This document shows, piece by piece, positions 26,946-39,392 of a stretch of DNA of 64,000 nt; positions within the stretch are counted from its first letter, which is position 1; each line of letters starts with the position of its first letter. Below the pieces are notes generated by a model. It did no database searches, was not told the origin of the DNA, and worked only from the letters and a program-made list of their open reading frames with translations. Origin of the DNA: Xylanimonas allomyrinae (GTDB taxonomy: Bacteria; Actinomycetota; Actinomycetes; Actinomycetales; Cellulomonadaceae); contig NZ_CP035495.1 in NCBI RefSeq assembly GCF_004135345.1, forward strand, positions 1,054,001-1,118,000, read 5' to 3'. The position numbers and the translations under genes were made by a program.

Positions 26946-27789
26946 TCAGCCACGCAGCGCCGCGCGCGCCTCCTGCGTCGCCGCGTCGGCCGCCGCGCGC
27001 AGCGCCGCGGCGTCGGGCCCGGCACGCAGCACACCGCGCGACGACGACGCCAGCACCTGCCGGCGAGCGCTCCCGAAGACGTCGGCCAGCTCCGCGGCGC
27101 CCGCCCCCTGCGCGCCGACGCCGGGCGCCAGCAGCGGCCCGTTGACGGCCTCCAGGTCCGTGCCCGTGCCGCGGACGGCGTCGCCGATCGTGGCGCCGAC
27201 GACGAGACCGACCGACCCCATCGGTGCCGCCCCGGCGTTGAGCGCCGCGGCGTGCGCCGCGATCGACGCCGCGACCGACACCCCGTCCGTGCGGGCATGC
27301 TGCACCTGCCGGCCCTCGGGGTTGGACGTCAGGCACAGCACGAACAGCCCCCGCCCGGTGGCGGCCGCACGCTCGGCCGCAGGCGCGAGCGAGCCGAAGC
27401 CCAGGTACGGCGACACCGTGAGCGCGTCCCCGGCCAGCGGCGAGCCGTCCCGCAGGAAAGCCTCGGCGTAGGCACCCATGGTCGAGCCGATGTCGCCGCG
27501 CTTCGCGTCCACGATCACGAGCGTCCCGGCGGCGCTCGCCGCGGCGATCGTCTCCTCGAGCACCGCGACGCCCGCCGAGCCGTGCCGCTCGAAGAACGCC
27601 GCCTGCGGCTTGACGGCCGCGACCCGCCCGCCGACGGCGTCCACGACGCGCAGCGAGAACTCACGCAGCCCGGCGACGTCGTCGCCCAGGCCCCAGTCCC
27701 CCAGCAGCGACGCGTGCGGGTCGATGCCGACGCACAGCGGCCCCAGATCGTCCATGGCGGCGCTCAGGCGCGCGCCGAACGGTGCGCGC

Positions 27790-27797
<8 letters not shown>
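26946..27797 (-). CDS. pyrF: Orotidine 5'-phosphate decarboxylase, type 2
   Basis: PyrF converts OMP to UMP, the last step of pyrimidine synthesis. The catalytic Lys-Asp network is in [22 protein letters not shown]; other family markers are [17 protein letters not shown] and [11 protein letters not shown]. This 283-residue form is the long type-2 enzyme found in mycobacteria. The start overlaps the carB end by 8 bases, so it is coupled as the last gene of the pyrimidine operon. Confidence 0.95.
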
Positions 27798-31142
<3,345 letters not shown>

Positions 31143-31143
<1 letters not shown>

Positions 31144-32414
31144 CAGTTCTCCTTGGTGCCGAGCGAGGCGATCGCCGTCAGGGCCTCGGTCGGGACGGCT
31201 ACGGGTTCGCGGGTGCGCATGAGCTCGATGAAGCGGTCGAAGAGGTAGGCCGAGTCGTGGGGCCCGGCGGCGGCCTCGGGGTGGTACTGCACCGAGAAGG
31301 CGGGGATGTCGAGGGCGGTGAGCCCCTCGACGACGCCGTCGTTGAGCCCGACGTGGGCGACGACGACGCGGCCGTACGCCGTGCCGTCCGTGCGCTCGGC
31401 GTCGTGCGGTGCGGTGGAGACGGCGTCCACGGGCGCGTCGACGGCGAAGCCGTGGTTGTGGGCCGTCACCTCGACCTTGCCTGTGGTGCGGTCGAGCACG
31501 GGCTGGTTGATGCCGCGGTGGCCGTAGCCGAGCTTGTACGTGCCGTAGCCCAGCGCCCGCCCCAGGAGCTGGTTGCCGAAGCAGATGCCGAAGAACGGGA
31601 TGCCGGCGTCGAGCACCTGCCGCAGCAGGGCGACCTCGTGGGTGGCGGCGCCCGGGTCGCCGGGCCCGTTGGAGAAGAACACGCCCCGGGGGCCGTCGGC
31701 GGGCAGGAGCGCGGTGATGTCGGTGAACGTGGCGGACTGGGGCACGACGTGCACGCGCACGCCGCGCTCGGCGAGGCGGTGCGGGGTCATCGCCTTGATG
31801 CCGAGGTCGACGGCGACGACGGTCGCCACGGGCTCGCGCCCGGCGAACGGGCCGGCGGGCTCGACGACGTAGGGCCGCTCGGTGGAGACCTCGCGGGCCA
31901 GGTCGGCGCCCGCCATGAGCGGGGCGGCCTGGACGGCGGCCACCAGCTCGTCGGCCGGCCGCCGGTGCCCGGCGGCGTCGAGCAGGGCGTCGCCCGAGAA
32001 GATGCCGGCGCGCATGACGCCGAGCTCGCGCAGGTGCCGGGTCAGGAACCGGGTGTCGACGTCACTGATGCCGACGACGCCCTGGGCGGCGAGCTCGTCG
32101 TCGAGCGAGCGACGGGCGCGCCAACTCGAGACGCGGCGCGCGGGATCGCGCACGACCCAGCCGGCGACCCAGATGCGGCCCGACTCCGGGTCCTCGTCGT
32201 TGACGCCCGTGTTCCCGATGTGGGGAGCGGTCATGACGACGATCTGGCGGTGGTACGACGGGTCGGTGAGCGTCTCCTGGTAGCCGGTCATCCCGGTCGA
32301 GAAGACGATCTCCCCGAGCGTGGTGCCCCGGGCGCCGTAGGCGCGCCCGGTCACGACGGTGCCGTCCTCGAGAACCAGGACCGCCCTGTCGGTGCGGTGG
32401 TCGGTGGTCGTCAC
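31143..32414 (-). CDS. carA: Carbamoyl-phosphate synthase small subunit
   Basis: CarA supplies ammonia to CarB by cleaving glutamine. The 423-residue protein has the N-terminal CPSase domain ([37 protein letters not shown]) and a class I glutaminase domain with the cysteine nucleophile in [16 protein letters not shown] and the His-Glu pair in [14 protein letters not shown]. Its ATG overlaps the stop of the upstream membrane protein gene. Confidence 0.96.
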
Positions 32415-32974
32415 AGGTTCTCCTTCTGCGGGGTGTCGGTGGCCCCGGCGGTCGCGGCGGCCAGGTGCCGCACGGCGTCGACGAGGCGGGACTTGTCGGC
32501 GGGGTGGCGGGTGCGCAGGCCGGTGTCGAGGTCGACGGCGGGCACGGACCCGTCGGACGGGGCGTGCCAGGTGAGCACGACGATGCCGTCGGCACCGACG
32601 TACTTGCCCGCCATGCCCGGGGCGAGCCCGGCGCCGCGCAGGGCGCCCGCGGGAAGGAACAGAGGGGCGGCGCCCGCGCGCTCGACGAGCACCCCGGCGT
32701 CGTGCACGCTCACGGTCGCCGAGGCGCGGTCGCCGAGGCCGTGGGCGCCGACACGTGCGAGCCAGTCGCCCGCCAACGTCGTCGAGACGTAGGTGGCTTC
32801 CACCGGTTCGAGGCGCGAGGCGCCGAGCGCCGAGCCGGCCGGCGGTGCGGGCGGAGCGGGCACGAGACGTCCGGTGCGCCGGGCGAGGCGCCGCCGCCCG
32901 CCGAGCACGACCAGCAGCAGCAGCACGCCCAGGACGATCCAGATCCCGACCGCGACGGGCATCGGGAGGTTCAC
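32411..32974 (-). CDS. Conserved membrane protein of the pyr operon (Rv1382-like)
   Basis: The 187-residue protein has one N-terminal membrane segment ([19 protein letters not shown]) and a soluble domain ([24 protein letters not shown]...) of the kind found between pyrC and carA in actinobacteria (Rv1382 in M. tuberculosis). No enzyme motif is visible and its role in pyrimidine metabolism is unknown. The GTG at 32974 overlaps the pyrC stop (GTGA), which favours it over the ATG at 32962. Confidence 0.83.
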   Translation of the reverse strand: MNLPMPVAVGIWIVLGVLLLLVVLGGRRRLARRTGRLVPAPPAPPAGSALGASRLEPVEATYVSTTLAGDWLARVGAHGLGDRASATVSVHDAGVLVERAGAAPLFLPAGALRGAGLAPGMAGKYVGADGIVVLTWHAPSDGSVPAVDLDTGLRTRHPADKSRLVDAVRHLAAATAGATDTPQKENL

Positions 32975-34290
32975 GCGACGGCCTCCGCCGGCGAGACGGG
33001 GGTGCCGTCGAGCACGGTGGCGCGCCCGCGCAGGAACGTCGCGACGACGCGGCCGGGCAGCTCGCGGCCCTGCAGCGGCGTGTTGGACGACGCCGTCTGC
33101 TGTGCGGTGCCGTCGACCACCCGCGTCGCGGCGGGATCGACCAGCACGAGGTTGGCCGGCTCCCCCACGGCGATGGGGCGGCCGTGCGCGTGGCCGATGC
33201 GGCCGATGCGGGCGGGGGCGGTCGACAGGACCCGGGCGACGTCGGCCCAGGTCAGGCGGCCCGTGTCGACCATGGTCTCCTGGACGACGCTCAGCGCCGT
33301 CTCCAGGCCGGTCATGCCGAACGCGGCGGCCGCCCACTCGCAGTCCTTGTCCTCACGAGGGTGCGGGGCGTGGTCGGTGGCGACGATGTCGATCGTGCCG
33401 TCCGCGAGGCCCTCACGCACGGCTTCGACGTCGTCGGCGGTGCGCAGCGGCGGGTTGACCTTGAACACCGGGTCGTACCCCCGGGCCAGGTCGTCGGTCA
33501 GCAGCAGGTGGTGCGGGGTGGCCTCGGCGGTCACGTCGATGCCGCGCGCCTTGGCCCAGCGCACGATCTCGACGCTGCCGCGCGTCGACAGATGGCACAC
33601 GTGCAGGCGCGAGCCGACGTGCTCGGCCAGCAGGACGTCGCGGGCGATGATCGCCTCCTCCGCGACCGCCGGCCATCCGGCCAGGCCGATCTCCGCCGAG
33701 ACGACGCCCTCGTGCATCTGCGCGCCCTCGGTCAGCCGCGGCTCCTGCGCGTGCTGGGCGACGACGCCGTCGAACGCCTTGACGTACTCCAGTGCGCGAC
33801 GCATGAGCACCGGGTCGAAGACGCACTTGCCGTCGTCGGAGAAAACGCGCACGCGTGCCTTGGAGTCTGCCATCGCACCGAGCTCGGCGAGCCGCTCGCC
33901 CGCCAGCCCGACCGTCACGGCCCCGACCGGCTGGACGTCCACCCAGCCGGCCTCCTGGCCCAGCCGCCACACCTGCTCGACGACGCCCGCGGTGTCGGCC
34001 ACGGGCGAGGTGTTGGCCATGGCGTGCACGGCGGTGAAACCCCCCGCGGCCGCGGCGCGGGTGCCGGACTCGACGGTCTCGGCGTCCTCCCGGCCCGGCT
34101 CGCGCAGGTGGGTGTGCAGGTCGACCAGGCCGGGCAGCAGCACGTGACCCGCGCCGTGGATCTCGACGGCACCTGGGGGCGCCTCGGCGGCGCCGGCGGG
34201 CGCGATCTGCGCGATCACGCCGTCCGTCAGGACGACGTCGGCGGGCTCGCCGCCCAGCGGGCGGACGGACCTCAGGACGTAGGCGGGCAT
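32971..34290 (-). CDS. pyrC: Dihydroorotase
   Basis: PyrC closes carbamoyl aspartate to dihydroorotate. The 439-residue amidohydrolase has the zinc motif [10 protein letters not shown], a later histidine pair ([19 protein letters not shown]) and the catalytic aspartate in [13 protein letters not shown]. The aspartate/glutamate-rich PREDKDCEW loop is typical of type I enzymes. Its ATG overlaps the pyrB stop (ATGA), and its own stop overlaps the start of the next gene. Confidence 0.96.
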   Translation of the reverse strand: MPAYVLRSVRPLGGEPADVVLTDGVIAQIAPAGAAEAPPGAVEIHGAGHVLLPGLVDLHTHLREPGREDAETVESGTRAAAAGGFTAVHAMANTSPVADTAGVVEQVWRLGQEAGWVDVQPVGAVTVGLAGERLAELGAMADSKARVRVFSDDGKCVFDPVLMRRALEYVKAFDGVVAQHAQEPRLTEGAQMHEGVVSAEIGLAGWPAVAEEAIIARDVLLAEHVGSRLHVCHLSTRGSVEIVRWAKARGIDVTAEATPHHLLLTDDLARGYDPVFKVNPPLRTADDVEAVREGLADGTIDIVATDHAPHPREDKDCEWAAAAFGMTGLETALSVVQETMVDTGRLTWADVARVLSTAPARIGRIGHAHGRPIAVGEPANLVLVDPAATRVVDGTAQQTASSNTPLQGRELPGRVVATFLRGRATVLDGTPVSPAEAVA

Positions 34291-35297
34291 CAGATCGCGC
34301 TCCCCTCGGCCGGGGAGCCCCCGGCCAGCAGCAGGTACAAGGCGGCCATGCGCACCGCGACGCCGTTGGCGACCTGCTCGACGATGACCGAGCGGGTCGA
34401 GTCCGCGGCCTCGGCAGAGATCTCCAGGCCGCGGTTCATCGGGCCGGGGTGCATGACGACGGTATGCCCGGGCAGCATGGCCAGGCGACGGTGGTCCAGC
34501 CCGTAGCGGCGCGAGTACTCCAGCGGGCTCGGGAAGAACGCCCCCGCTCCCCCGGACATCCGCTCGCGCTGCACACGCAGCATCATGACGGCGTCGGGCG
34601 CCCAGTGCGCGAGCGTCTCGTCCAGGTCGTACGACGTCGCGCAGGGCCACGTCTCGACACCGACCGGCAGCAGCGTGGGCGGGGCCACGAGCGTGACGTC
34701 GGCGCCCAGCGTGCGCAGCAGCTGCACGTTCGAGCGGGCGACCCGCGAGTGCAGCACGTCTCCCACGATCGCGACCCGCAGGCCCTTGAGGTCGCGGCCC
34801 ACGCCGTCGCCCGTGGCGCCGCCTGCGCGGCCCACCAGGTGGCGGCGGATGGTGAACGCGTCCAGCAGCGCCTGGGTCGGGTGCTGGTGGGTGCCGTCTC
34901 CCGCGTTGAGCACGGCGACCGGGCTGTCTCCGCTGCCGAGCCAGCCCGAGTGGGCCAGCTGGTGGGGCGCGCCGCTCGCCCAGTGCCGGACGACGACGGC
35001 GTCGGCGCCCATGGCGTGCAGCGTCAGCGCGGTGTCCTTGAGGGACTCGCCCTTGGACACGCTCGACCCCTTGGCGGAGAAGTTGATGACGTCGGCGCTC
35101 AGCCGCTTGGCGGCCGTCTCGAACGAGATGCGCGTGCGCGTGGAGTCCTCGAAGAACAGGTTGACCACGGTGCGGCCGCGCAGCGTCGGCAGCTTCTTGA
35201 TCTCGCGCGACTGCGTCGCCGCCATCTGGGCGGCCGTGTCGAGCACGAGGATCGCCTCGTCGAGGCTGAGGTCCTGGGTGGACAGCAGGTGCTTCAT
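34290..35297 (-). CDS. pyrB: Aspartate carbamoyltransferase catalytic chain
   Basis: PyrB joins carbamoyl phosphate and aspartate. The 335-residue protein has the carbamoyl phosphate site [12 protein letters not shown], the HPTQALLD motif and the [16 protein letters not shown] [11 protein letters not shown]. No pyrI regulatory subunit is nearby, as usual in actinobacteria. A four-base overlap links it to pyrR upstream, so its translation is tied to the PyrR-controlled leader. Confidence 0.96.
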   Translation of the reverse strand: MKHLLSTQDLSLDEAILVLDTAAQMAATQSREIKKLPTLRGRTVVNLFFEDSTRTRISFETAAKRLSADVINFSAKGSSVSKGESLKDTALTLHAMGADAVVVRHWASGAPHQLAHSGWLGSGDSPVAVLNAGDGTHQHPTQALLDAFTIRRHLVGRAGGATGDGVGRDLKGLRVAIVGDVLHSRVARSNVQLLRTLGADVTLVAPPTLLPVGVETWPCATSYDLDETLAHWAPDAVMMLRVQRERMSGGAGAFFPSPLEYSRRYGLDHRRLAMLPGHTVVMHPGPMNRGLEISAEAADSTRSVIVEQVANGVAVRMAALYLLLAGGSPAEGSAI

Positions 35298-35875
35298 CGC
35301 GCGTCCCCCTTCGGGTCGCGCCCGCTGATGAGGACGGCGTCGGGCTCGCCGTCGATCTCCGCCAGCCGCACCAGCACGCGCTCGCTCGTCGAGGTCGGCA
35401 GGTTCTTGCCCACGAAGTCGGGGCGGATGGGCAGCTCGCGGTGCCCGCGGTCCACGAGGGCCGCCAGGCGCACCGCACGCGGGCGGCCCAGGTCGCTGAT
35501 GGCGTCGAGCGCGGCGCGGATCGTGCGGCCCGAGAAGAGGACGTCGTCGACCAGGACCACGATCTTGTCGTCGATGCCGACCGCGGGCAGCCGGGTCACG
35601 CCGACGGCGCGGGTCGGGTTGCGGCGCAGGTCGTCGCGGTACATCGTCACGTCGAGCTCGCCCAGGGCGGCGGTGGGGTCGAACGCGGGGTCGATCGACG
35701 CCAGCCGTTCGGCGAGACGGTGCGCGAGCGGCACACCCCGCGTGGGAACGCCCAGCAGGACGACGTCGGCGGCCCCGCGGGACCGTTCGACGACCTCGTG
35801 GGCGATGCGGGTCAGCGCCCGCTGGACGTCCTCGGCGCCGAGGACTGTGGTGACCGATGGCAGGCCGGAACTCAC
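35294..35875 (-). CDS. pyrR: Pyrimidine operon regulator and uracil phosphoribosyltransferase
   Basis: PyrR binds UMP and then an RNA hairpin in the pyr leader; it also makes UMP from uracil. The 193-residue protein has the PRPP loop [20 protein letters not shown] and the basic RNA-binding surface [14 protein letters not shown]. The GTG start at 35875 follows a strong AAGGAGG site. A matching PyrR-binding hairpin lies at 35890-35905, immediately before that site, implying autoregulation of the whole operon by blocking translation. Confidence 0.95.
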   Translation of the reverse strand: MSSGLPSVTTVLGAEDVQRALTRIAHEVVERSRGAADVVLLGVPTRGVPLAHRLAERLASIDPAFDPTAALGELDVTMYRDDLRRNPTRAVGVTRLPAVGIDDKIVVLVDDVLFSGRTIRAALDAISDLGRPRAVRLAALVDRGHRELPIRPDFVGKNLPTSTSERVLVRLAEIDGEPDAVLISGRDPKGDAR

Positions 35876-35889
35876 CTGGACCTCCTTCT

Positions 35890-35905
35890 CCGCCTCACGG
35901 GACGG
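35890..35905 (-). promoter_or_regulatory. Probable PyrR-binding hairpin in the pyr leader
   Basis: The minus-strand RNA CCGUCCCGUGAGGCGG closes as CCG/CGG around a loop UCCCGUGAGG. This loop fits the PyrR consensus ARUCCAGNGAGGYU at most positions. It sits just upstream of the AAGGAGG ribosome binding site of pyrR, so bound PyrR could block initiation, as described for Mycobacterium smegmatis. Confidence 0.65.
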
Positions 35906-35930
35906 TGTTAAAGGGTGCCTTGCGGTGGAC

Positions 35931-35936
35931 AGACTA
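35931..35936 (-). promoter_or_regulatory. Probable -10 element of the pyrimidine operon
   Basis: Minus-strand TAGTCT lies about 25 bases before the PyrR-binding hairpin and about 55 before the pyrR GTG, giving a short leader. No clear -35 element is visible. Confidence 0.4.
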
Positions 35937-36025
35937 CCTGGCCGCCCGTGGCGCCCCGACTCGTGCGGGGGCACGCGGCCGCGACGTGCGTCACAGCGGC
36001 GACGGAACCCGGCGACGGAACGCAG

Positions 36026-36061
36026 CGACGCCCTGGGAACCGTCCGGTTCCCAGGGCGTCG
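36026..36061 (-). terminator. Hairpin terminator downstream of nusB
   Basis: A perfect 16-bp stem (36026-36041 with 36046-36061, loop of four bases) begins 26 bases after the nusB stop. It separates the efp-nusB transcript from the pyrimidine operon promoter. Confidence 0.75.
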
Positions 36062-36087
36062 GCGCGCTCACGCCCCCACGGTCGCGC

Positions 36088-36504
36088 TCAGGCGAGCAGG
36101 GTCGGCTTGATCTCCACGAGCCTGCCCAGCAGCCCGTTGACGAACGACGGCGAGTCGTCCGTCGACAGCTCGGAGGCCAGGTCCACGGCCTCGTCGATCG
36201 CGACGGCGTCGGGCACGTCGTCGTTGAACAGGATCTCCCAGGTGCCGATGCGCAGCAGCGCACGGTCGACCGCGGGCATGCGCTCGAGCGTCCACCCGTT
36301 GGAGTAGGTCTCCAGGAGCTCGTCGATGCGGCCGCGGTGGGTCGCCACACCCTCGACGACGTCGGCGGCGTACTGCGGGACGGGCGCCTCGGTGAGCGGG
36401 CGTTCCACGCGTTCACGCAGCAGCGTCACGGCGTCGATCCCGCGCTGCTCTGCCTCGAAGAGGATGTCGGCGGCGCGCTTGCGCGCCTTGGTGCGTGCAC
36501 CCAT
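36088..36504 (-). CDS. nusB: Transcription antitermination protein NusB
   Basis: The 138-residue all-helical protein shows the family pattern KARKRAADILFEAEQRG, the central GWTLERMPAVDRALLRIGTWEILF and the C-terminal AIDEAVDLASELSTDDSPSF. NusB with S10 binds the boxA RNA of rRNA leaders to prevent early termination. It follows efp by 23 bases, the normal actinobacterial arrangement (Rv2533c-Rv2534c). Confidence 0.95.
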   Translation of the reverse strand: MGARTKARKRAADILFEAEQRGIDAVTLLRERVERPLTEAPVPQYAADVVEGVATHRGRIDELLETYSNGWTLERMPAVDRALLRIGTWEILFNDDVPDAVAIDEAVDLASELSTDDSPSFVNGLLGRLVEIKPTLLA

Positions 36505-36527
36505 GGTGAGTCGGCGGTCCTTGCTGC

Positions 36528-37091
36528 TCAGTCGTTCACGCGGCCCAGGTACGACCCGTCGCGCGTGTCGACCTTGACCTTGGTGCCCTGCTCCAGGAAC
36601 AGCGGGACCTGGATCTCCTTGCCCGTCTCGAGCGTGGCCGGCTTGGTGCCGCCCGTCGAGCGGTCGCCCTGCAGCCCGGGCTCGGTGTAGGTGATCTCCA
36701 GGACGACCGAGGCCGGCAGCTCGACGTACAGCGGCGTGCCCTCGTTCGAGGCGACCATGACGCTCATGCCCTCGAGCATGTAGTCCTTGGCGTCGCCGAC
36801 CGTCTCGGCCTGGATGTGGATCTGGTCGTAGGTGTCGTTGTCCATGAAGACGAAGTCAGATCCGTCCATGTACAGGTACTGGAAGTCACGGCGGTCGACG
36901 TTGGCCGTCTCGACCTTGATGCCCGCGTTGAAGGTCTTGTCGACGACCTTGCCCGACAGGACGTTCTTCATCTTGGTGCGGACGAACGCGCCACCCTTGC
37001 CCGGCTTGACGTGCTGGAACTCGATGATCGTCCAGAGCTGGCCGTCGATGCGGAGCACGGTGCCGTTCTTGATGTCGTTGGAGGTAGCCAC
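36528..37091 (-). CDS. efp: Elongation factor P
   Basis: EF-P relieves ribosome stalling at proline stretches. The 187-residue protein has three barrel domains, with the tip loop lysine in [13 protein letters not shown] (about residue 32) and the C-terminal signature GSYLGRVND. The GTG start at 37091 follows GGGAAG; a more distant ATG upstream lacks support. No modification enzymes are encoded nearby. Confidence 0.95.
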   Translation of the reverse strand: MATSNDIKNGTVLRIDGQLWTIIEFQHVKPGKGGAFVRTKMKNVLSGKVVDKTFNAGIKVETANVDRRDFQYLYMDGSDFVFMDNDTYDQIHIQAETVGDAKDYMLEGMSVMVASNEGTPLYVELPASVVLEITYTEPGLQGDRSTGGTKPATLETGKEIQVPLFLEQGTKVKVDTRDGSYLGRVND

Positions 37092-37177
37092 GTTCTGATC
37101 TTCCCTACGTCTCGTTCGGTGCAGGTATGGGTGCGTCAAGCTGCGAGGGCGCGAAGAGCCCGGGCAAGTCTAGCCGT

Positions 37178-37570
37178 TCACCCGATCCCGACGACGATCA
37201 GGTAGATCACGGCGCGCCCGAGCAGCCCGCACAACCCCGCCCACACGACCGAGGCGAGCGTCCCGACGACGAAGCGCTCGCGCGCCGCGGGCCGCTCGCG
37301 CAGCTCGTAGACGCGCCCGAGGCCCTTGACCGCCACCACGACGGCGACGCCCTCGGGGAACCCCGCCAGGATGCTCAGCGTGACGCCCGCCCGCTCGAAC
37401 AGGCCGATGCCGGTGCCGCCTGCGAGGACGCGCGCGGCGGTCGCCTCGGCGTCGGCCTCGCCCTCGGAGCGGCGCAGCACCCACGGCACCAGCACGGCAC
37501 CGAGCCCGACGGACAGCGCGAGCGCGGCCACCCACACGCCACCGCTCGCCCACAGCTCCCCCAGCGTCAT
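37178..37570 (-). CDS. Small membrane protein paired with the SatD-like gene
   Basis: The 130-residue protein has three to four hydrophobic segments (VWVAALALSVGLGAVLVPWVL; AGVTLSILAGFPEGVAVVVAV; LASVVWAGLCGLLGRAVIYL) and short charged loops (RRSEGEADAEA, RVYELRERPAARERF). It is reminiscent of a permease fragment, but no family name is certain. It starts 10 bases after the SatD-like gene ends, so the two are very likely one transcript. It may be what the SatD-like protein senses through or controls. Confidence 0.75.
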   Translation of the reverse strand: MTLGELWASGGVWVAALALSVGLGAVLVPWVLRRSEGEADAEATAARVLAGGTGIGLFERAGVTLSILAGFPEGVAVVVAVKGLGRVYELRERPAARERFVVGTLASVVWAGLCGLLGRAVIYLIVVGIG

Positions 37571-37580
37571 GCGCGCGAGG

Positions 37581-38213
37581 CTAGCGGGGCCGGTCCGTCG
37601 CGCCCGCCAGGCGCGCCAGCAACCGCACGACGACGGGGCGGGCCGCGGCCTCCTCGGCCCAGCTCGCGGCACGCAGCCGTTGGCTGACCGCCTGGACGGT
37701 GATCCCGAGCGCGGCGGCCGCGGCCTTCTGCGAGCCGCCGGAGCGCAGCGCGTCGACGGCCTGCCAGCCCGGCCCGGTGCGGCGCGCGGCGACGATCCCG
37801 ACCAGGCGCAGCAGCGCCTGGACCTCCTCCGCCGCGGTCGCGTCGTCGGCCTCGACCGCGACGCCCCACGTCCCGGGCTGGCCCTTGGCACGCCCGACGG
37901 CGCGGCGCGCCAGCACGTACGCCTGGCCGGCCGCCTCCCGCGACGCGGCCGGGAGCGGCTCGTCGACCTCCCCGACCCCGAGGCCGACCGACCAGCCGTC
38001 CTCGCGCAGCAGGGCGAGCGTCAGGTCGACCGCCAGGCGTGCGCCGTCGGGCGTGGCGGCCAGCAGGCCCTGGACCTCGTCACCGACCGTGCGGTCGAAC
38101 GGCAGGACGACGCCGGCCCGTCCCGCGGCGAGCTCCGCGAGCACCTCGAGCGCGCGCGGGACGCGGTCGCGGGCGCCGGTGCTGCCCCTCTGGTCGGCGG
38201 TCAGGACGATCAT
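37581..38213 (-). CDS. SatD-like regulator with C-terminal helix-turn-helix
   Basis: The 210-residue protein opens MIVLTADQRGSTGARDRV, resembling the ITADxxGS start of SatD-family proteins, whose fold is close to class III nucleotide cyclases. The middle part (DRTVGDEVQGLLAA, WSVGLGVGEVDEPLP) keeps that cyclase-like order; the C-terminus has a helix-turn-helix (SQKAAAAALGITVQAVSQRL). No complete cyclase metal-binding pair is evident, so it is probably a ligand-sensing DNA-binding protein. ATG 38213 follows TGGAGT. An inverted repeat right upstream may be its operator. Function is not established. Confidence 0.7.
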   Translation of the reverse strand: MIVLTADQRGSTGARDRVPRALEVLAELAAGRAGVVLPFDRTVGDEVQGLLAATPDGARLAVDLTLALLREDGWSVGLGVGEVDEPLPAASREAAGQAYVLARRAVGRAKGQPGTWGVAVEADDATAAEEVQALLRLVGIVAARRTGPGWQAVDALRSGGSQKAAAAALGITVQAVSQRLRAASWAEEAAARPVVVRLLARLAGATDRPR

Positions 38214-38228
38214 GACTCCAGGCTGCAC

Positions 38229-38250
38229 CCTTGATCGGAGAAACTCAAGG
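38229..38250. promoter_or_regulatory. Inverted-repeat operator candidate for the SatD-like gene
   Basis: CCTTGA-N10-TCAAGG lies 16 bases before the SatD-like start codon, in a short AT-richer island (AAACTCAAGGATATGACC). Its symmetry and position suit a dimeric helix-turn-helix protein, most simply the adjacent gene product. Confidence 0.55.
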
Positions 38251-38279
38251 ATATGACCGTGATCTCATCCGATCCAGGC

Positions 38280-38870
38280 TCAGTCCAAGAGGTCGCGCAG
38301 CCGGGAGATGCTGCGGGTCGCGCGAGGGCACGTCTCGCCGTCGGCGAAGAACACCGCGTCGACCCCCGCCGCGCGTGCCGCCTCGACGTCCAGCGGGCGG
38401 TCGCCCACCACGACGCAGTCGGTCAGCCCGTACGTGTCGACGAGGTAGCGGATCGACGCCGGGTCCGGCTTGCGCGGGAACCCGCTGTCCGCGGTGAGCA
38501 CCTCGGTGAACAGGTGCGCGATCCCGGTGCGCTCCAGGAGGGTGAGCACCTGGCGGTCACGGTGGGAGACCAGGAAGTTCGCGCCCCCGGCCGCGACCAC
38601 GGCCTCCAGGACCTCCCGCGCGCCGTCGAACAGCATCGGCGTCGCCAGCTCGACCGCTTCGGCGCGCTTGTACTCGGCGAGGAACCCGGGCACGCCCGGC
38701 ACCAGGGTCGCCACCGCGTGCGCCGTCGAGACGCGCAGCGCGCGGTGGACGTCGTCGTACGTGGCCTCGATGCCGTGCGCGGCGAGCGTGCGCACGAACG
38801 CGCGGGAGGAGCCGGCGTAGTTGTCGAGCAGCGTGCCGCCGAGGTCCCAGATGTACGCGCTGTACCGCAT
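38280..38870 (-). CDS. HAD-superfamily hydrolase (phosphoglycolate phosphatase-like)
   Basis: The 196-residue protein begins RYSAYIWDLGGTLLDNY with the motif I aspartate and has motif II (NFLVSHRD), the lysine motif III (FPRKPDPASIRYL) and motif IV (VVVGDRPLDVEAARAAG). This is the subfamily IA beta-phosphoglucomutase/phosphoglycolate phosphatase group; the substrate is unknown. ATG 38870 sits near the aroQ stop on the same strand, with 19 bases between, so it may be read from the aroQ promoter. Confidence 0.82.
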   Translation of the reverse strand: MRYSAYIWDLGGTLLDNYAGSSRAFVRTLAAHGIEATYDDVHRALRVSTAHAVATLVPGVPGFLAEYKRAEAVELATPMLFDGAREVLEAVVAAGGANFLVSHRDRQVLTLLERTGIAHLFTEVLTADSGFPRKPDPASIRYLVDTYGLTDCVVVGDRPLDVEAARAAGVDAVFFADGETCPRATRSISRLRDLLD

Positions 38871-38889
38871 CGCCTGCCGCCGCGGGACG

Positions 38890-39333
38890 TCAGGCCGGCC
38901 GGGCCGCGATCGCCGCGAGCGCCAGCCGGTACGACTGGAACCCGAAGCCCGCGATCGTGCCCGTCGCGACGCCCGAGACCACGGAGTAGTGCCGGAACGA
39001 CTCGCGTGTGTGCGGGTTCGACAGGTGCACCTCGACCAGTGCCAGGCCGGCCGCGGTGATCTGGGCGGCGGCGTCGCGCAGCGCGTAGCTGTAGTGCGTG
39101 AACGCCGCCGGGTTGAGCACCACGTGGGCTCGGGTGTCGACGGCCTCGTGGAGCCAGGCGACGATCTGCGACTCGTCGTCGGTCTGCCGGGCGTCGACCT
39201 CCAGCCCGAGCTCGCTCCCCCAGGCCGACGCCGCCGCGACGAGGTCGGCGAAGGTGTCGGCGCCGTAGATCTCGGGCTCGCGCACACCGAGCCGGCCGAG
39301 GTTGGGTCCGTTGAGGACGAGCACGCGGGTCAC
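38890..39333 (-). CDS. aroQ: 3-dehydroquinate dehydratase, type II
   Basis: AroQ performs the third step of the shikimate pathway. The 147-residue dodecameric type-II enzyme shows LVLNGPNLGRLGVREPEIYG (catalytic Arg/Tyr lid), NPAAFTHYSYALRDA and VEVHLSNPHTRESFRHYS (catalytic His). It is normally next to aroB; here five unrelated genes lie between. The GTG start is 6 nt after TACCCT, divergent from the DJ-1-type gene. Confidence 0.95.
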   Translation of the reverse strand: MTRVLVLNGPNLGRLGVREPEIYGADTFADLVAAASAWGSELGLEVDARQTDDESQIVAWLHEAVDTRAHVVLNPAAFTHYSYALRDAAAQITAAGLALVEVHLSNPHTRESFRHYSVVSGVATGTIAGFGFQSYRLALAAIAARPA

Positions 39334-39339
39334 GGCGCC

Positions 39340-39345
39340 AGGGTA
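39340..39345 (-). promoter_or_regulatory. -10 element of a leaderless promoter for aroQ
   Basis: Minus-strand TACCCT, six bases, then GTG 39333. It faces away from the TACGGT promoter at 39380. Confidence 0.5.
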
Positions 39346-39379
39346 GCCGCGCCGCTCGCCGGACGCTCACGCCGTGCCC

Positions 39380-39385
39380 TACGGT
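39380..39385 (+). promoter_or_regulatory. -10 element of a leaderless promoter for the DJ-1/PfpI gene
   Basis: TACGGT, seven bases, then GTG 39393. This makes the second of two nearby GTG codons the likely start; the first (39384) lies within the element. Confidence 0.45.
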
Positions 39386-39392
39386 GTCGCCC

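Noticed and set aside
37178-38213. SatD-like gene and membrane protein as a toxin-antitoxin pair
   Set aside because: The regulator is 210 residues with a sensor-like fold and the partner is a multi-segment membrane protein; neither resembles known toxins, and nothing indicates toxicity.
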